A stretch of DNA of 64,000 bases, taken from NCBI GenBank assembly GCA_963797635.1, contig CAWCPZ010000011.1, positions 248,001 to 312,000 of the forward strand, read 5' to 3'. Positions within the stretch are counted from its first letter, which is position 1. Every line of letters starts with the position of its first letter. Position numbers and translations under genes: made by a program. This DNA is from JAOUEA01 sp963797635. Its GTDB lineage: Bacteria; Actinomycetota; UBA4738; HRBIN12. The notes beneath the pieces are model-generated. The model searched no databases. It saw only the letters and a list, made by a program, of their open reading frames with translations, and was not told the DNA's origin. This document shows, one piece after another, positions 62,640 through 64,000 of this stretch.

Positions 62640-63671
62640 TCATGCGAAGTGCATCGCGGCGCGCACCGCGTCGAGGGTCCGGCGTGCGACGGGCCGGACA
62701 CGCTCCGCGCCCGCGGCGAGCACCTGGTCGAGGTAGCCGGGATCGGCGGCGAGCTCGGCGCGCCGTTCCCGGAACGGGCCGAGCTCCTCGATCAGGTGGT
62801 CGGCCAGGATCGTCTTGCAGTCGACGCAGCCGAGGGCGCCGCTGCGGCAGTCGACCTCGATGCGATCGGCCTCCTCGGGTGAGAACCGGCGCTGCAGGGC
62901 GAAGATCGGGCAGATCTCCGGACGGCCGGGGTCGCCGCGGCGCACCTTCTGCGGATCGGTGATGAACGAGCGCACCTTCGCCCGGATCGCGTCGGGTTCG
63001 TCGCTGAGACCGACGGCGTTGTCGAGCGACTTCGACATCTTGCGGCCGTCCGAGCCCGGGATCAGCGGGGTCGAGGAGAGCAGGGCCTGGGGCTCGAGGA
63101 GCACGTCGCCGTAGAGCCGGTTGAACCGGCGGACGATCTCGCGGCTGATCTCGAGGTGGGAGACCTGGTCCTCGCCCACCGGCACGTAGCGTCCTTCGAC
63201 GATCGTGATGTCGACCGTCTGGAGCACCGGGTAGGCCAGCAATCCGAGGTTCGAGATGTCGCGCTCGGCGAGGTCGCGCAGACGCTCCTTGTAGGTGGGC
63301 ACGCGCTCGAGCCACCCCAAGGGCGTGAGCATCCCGAGCAGCAACGCCATCTCGGCCACCTCCGGCAGGTCGGACTGCCGGTAGATCACCGAGCGTTCCG
63401 GATCGATGCCCGCGGCGATCAGATCGGCGGCGAGCCCGCGGACACGATCGGGCAGCAGCTCGGTCCGGTCGTAGTCGGTGGTGAGCATGTGCCAGTCCGC
63501 CACGAAGTAGAAGCACTCGTAGCCTTCGTCCTGGAGGCGGACGGCGTTGCCGACGTTGCCCGCCCAGTGGCCGATGTGCAGCGGACCGGTGGGGCGGAAG
63601 CCCGTCAGGACGCGCCCCCGTTCGGCGGTGGAGGTGGTGGCGGTCTGGTCGGGAGCGGTCGCGGCGTCGAT
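62640..63671 (-). CDS. trpS: Tryptophanyl-tRNA synthetase, start codon unclear
   Basis: About 340 residues. The HIGH motif is in LTGFRPTGPLHIGHW, followed by FYFVADWHMLTTDYD; the KMSKS motif is GSDGRKMSKSLDN. CPIFALQRRFSPEEADRIEV and CVDCKTILADHLIEELGPFR are usual for class-I TrpRS. In this frame no ATG, GTG or TTG occurs between the upstream TAG and the HIGH motif; the first standard codon is GTG 63503, which would delete the HIGH motif. A non-standard ATC near 63671-63683 or a base error must be assumed, so the 5-prime end is provisional. Confidence 0.8.
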   Translation of the reverse strand: MDAATAPDQTATTSTAERGRVLTGFRPTGPLHIGHWAGNVGNAVRLQDEGYECFYFVADWHMLTTDYDRTELLPDRVRGLAADLIAAGIDPERSVIYRQSDLPEVAEMALLLGMLTPLGWLERVPTYKERLRDLAERDISNLGLLAYPVLQTVDITIVEGRYVPVGEDQVSHLEISREIVRRFNRLYGDVLLEPQALLSSTPLIPGSDGRKMSKSLDNAVGLSDEPDAIRAKVRSFITDPQKVRRGDPGRPEICPIFALQRRFSPEEADRIEVDCRSGALGCVDCKTILADHLIEELGPFRERRAELAADPGYLDQVLAAGAERVRPVARRTLDAVRAAMHFA

Positions 63672-63721
63672 GGCCGGGATGATAGCGCGAGCCCGTGCGC
63701 TCCCCTAGCGACCTCGCGCCG

Positions 63722-64000
63722 TCAGAACAGGAGCGCCCGCTGGCAGTCCCCGCTCGCGGCCGCGTTGCACAGGGCCCCGGTGAGCGCCGTCAGGAAGCCC
63801 AGGACCAGCGTGCTGAACACGAAGAGCACCACCAGGACGAACAGCGGCAGGTACTTGTCGGCGTTGCGGTAGACCTCGCGGGCCGCCGGAGGCAACAGCA
63901 GGGCGACGATCCGGGCCCCGTCCAGCCCCGGGATCGGCAGCAGGTGGAAGACCACCAGGGCCATGCTCGTGTACGTCAGCACCAACGCGAACCGGAACAC
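63722..64000 (-). CDS. Site-2 protease-like (M50) membrane protein, cut by window edge
   Basis: The visible 92 C-terminal residues contain VFHLLPIPGLDGARIVALLL, the LDG metal-ligand motif of M50 intramembrane proteases, followed by two membrane helices. The HExxH part would lie beyond base 64000. Two cysteines near the end (ALCNAAASGDCQ) are unusual. Confidence 0.75.
   Translation of the reverse strand: MFRFALVLTYTSMALVVFHLLPIPGLDGARIVALLLPPAAREVYRNADKYLPLFVLVVLFVFSTLVLGFLTALTGALCNAAASGDCQRALLF

Noticed and set aside
1..64000. CRISPR array, insertion sequence, prophage or integrase
   Set aside because: No regularly spaced repeats, transposase or integrase motifs or attachment-site duplications were seen; the only tRNA is followed directly by a normal gene.

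Overview
The window is GC-rich bacterial DNA, almost certainly from an actinobacterium (Actinomycetota). The evidence is a complete Pup-proteasome locus (mpa/arc, dop, pup, prcB, prcA, pafA, pafBC), an Lnt domain running into a Ppm1-type polyprenol-phosphate mannose synthase, a DUF4193 zinc protein, HelY, and a gcvH-garA-ftsR-...-bifunctional nuclease-merR-gcvP neighbourhood resembling Mycobacterium tuberculosis Rv1826-Rv1832. I cannot name the class or genus. Most genes are housekeeping, and there is no sign of phage, plasmid, IS element or CRISPR.

Layout. 0-9.4 kb is mixed: secreted metallophosphoesterase, pilX-like minor pilin, a winged-helix protein overlapping a GT39-like membrane glycosyltransferase, an ABC-F ATPase, a YtcJ-like amidohydrolase and a small secreted protein. 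9.4-13.4 kb is a compact catabolic module: one Rieske oxygenase and two tandem DmdA/GcvT-like methyltransferases, each preceded by a TTGAx...xTCAA palindrome, with strong hairpins after the two methyltransferases. 13.4-26 kb holds an HtrA-like lipoprotein protease, TrmI and the proteasome system. 26-35 kb has TatA/TatC, two lipid-kinase-like genes, an alpha/beta hydrolase, HelY and an M24 peptidase. 35-39.5 kb has CysS, an Lrp/AsnC regulator, a small stand-alone reverse transcriptase, and a second YtcJ-like amidohydrolase overlapping it by 4 bases. 39.5-46 kb has a candidate structured RNA, DUF4193, Lnt-Ppm1, a PNPOx-like protein, DUF1801 and a DrrC-type UvrA paralogue. 46-64 kb is read almost entirely on the minus strand: the two-chain glycine decarboxylase (gcvPA/gcvPB), merR plus a nuclease-like gene, bifunctional nuclease, hpt, dacF, ftsR, garA, gcvH, pgsA, tRNA-Pro, der, cmk, aroA, tyrA, aroH, rluB, scpB, scpA, trpS and a partial site-2 protease.

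Two patterns run through the window. First, about twenty reading-frame breaks interrupt genes that should be intact (prcB, tatC three times, helY, trmI, dacF, uvrA-like and others). Nearly all are +1, and most can be repaired by removing one G that follows a C on the coding strand. Residual indel errors in the assembly are the likely explanation, so I give repaired gene extents. Second, about ten genes carry a TANNNT -10 box exactly 6-7 bases upstream of the start codon and no Shine-Dalgarno sequence, implying leaderless mRNAs; this also decides several start codons.

The most unusual gene is the reverse transcriptase at 37202-37957. It has all catalytic palm motifs but none of the usual partner domains.
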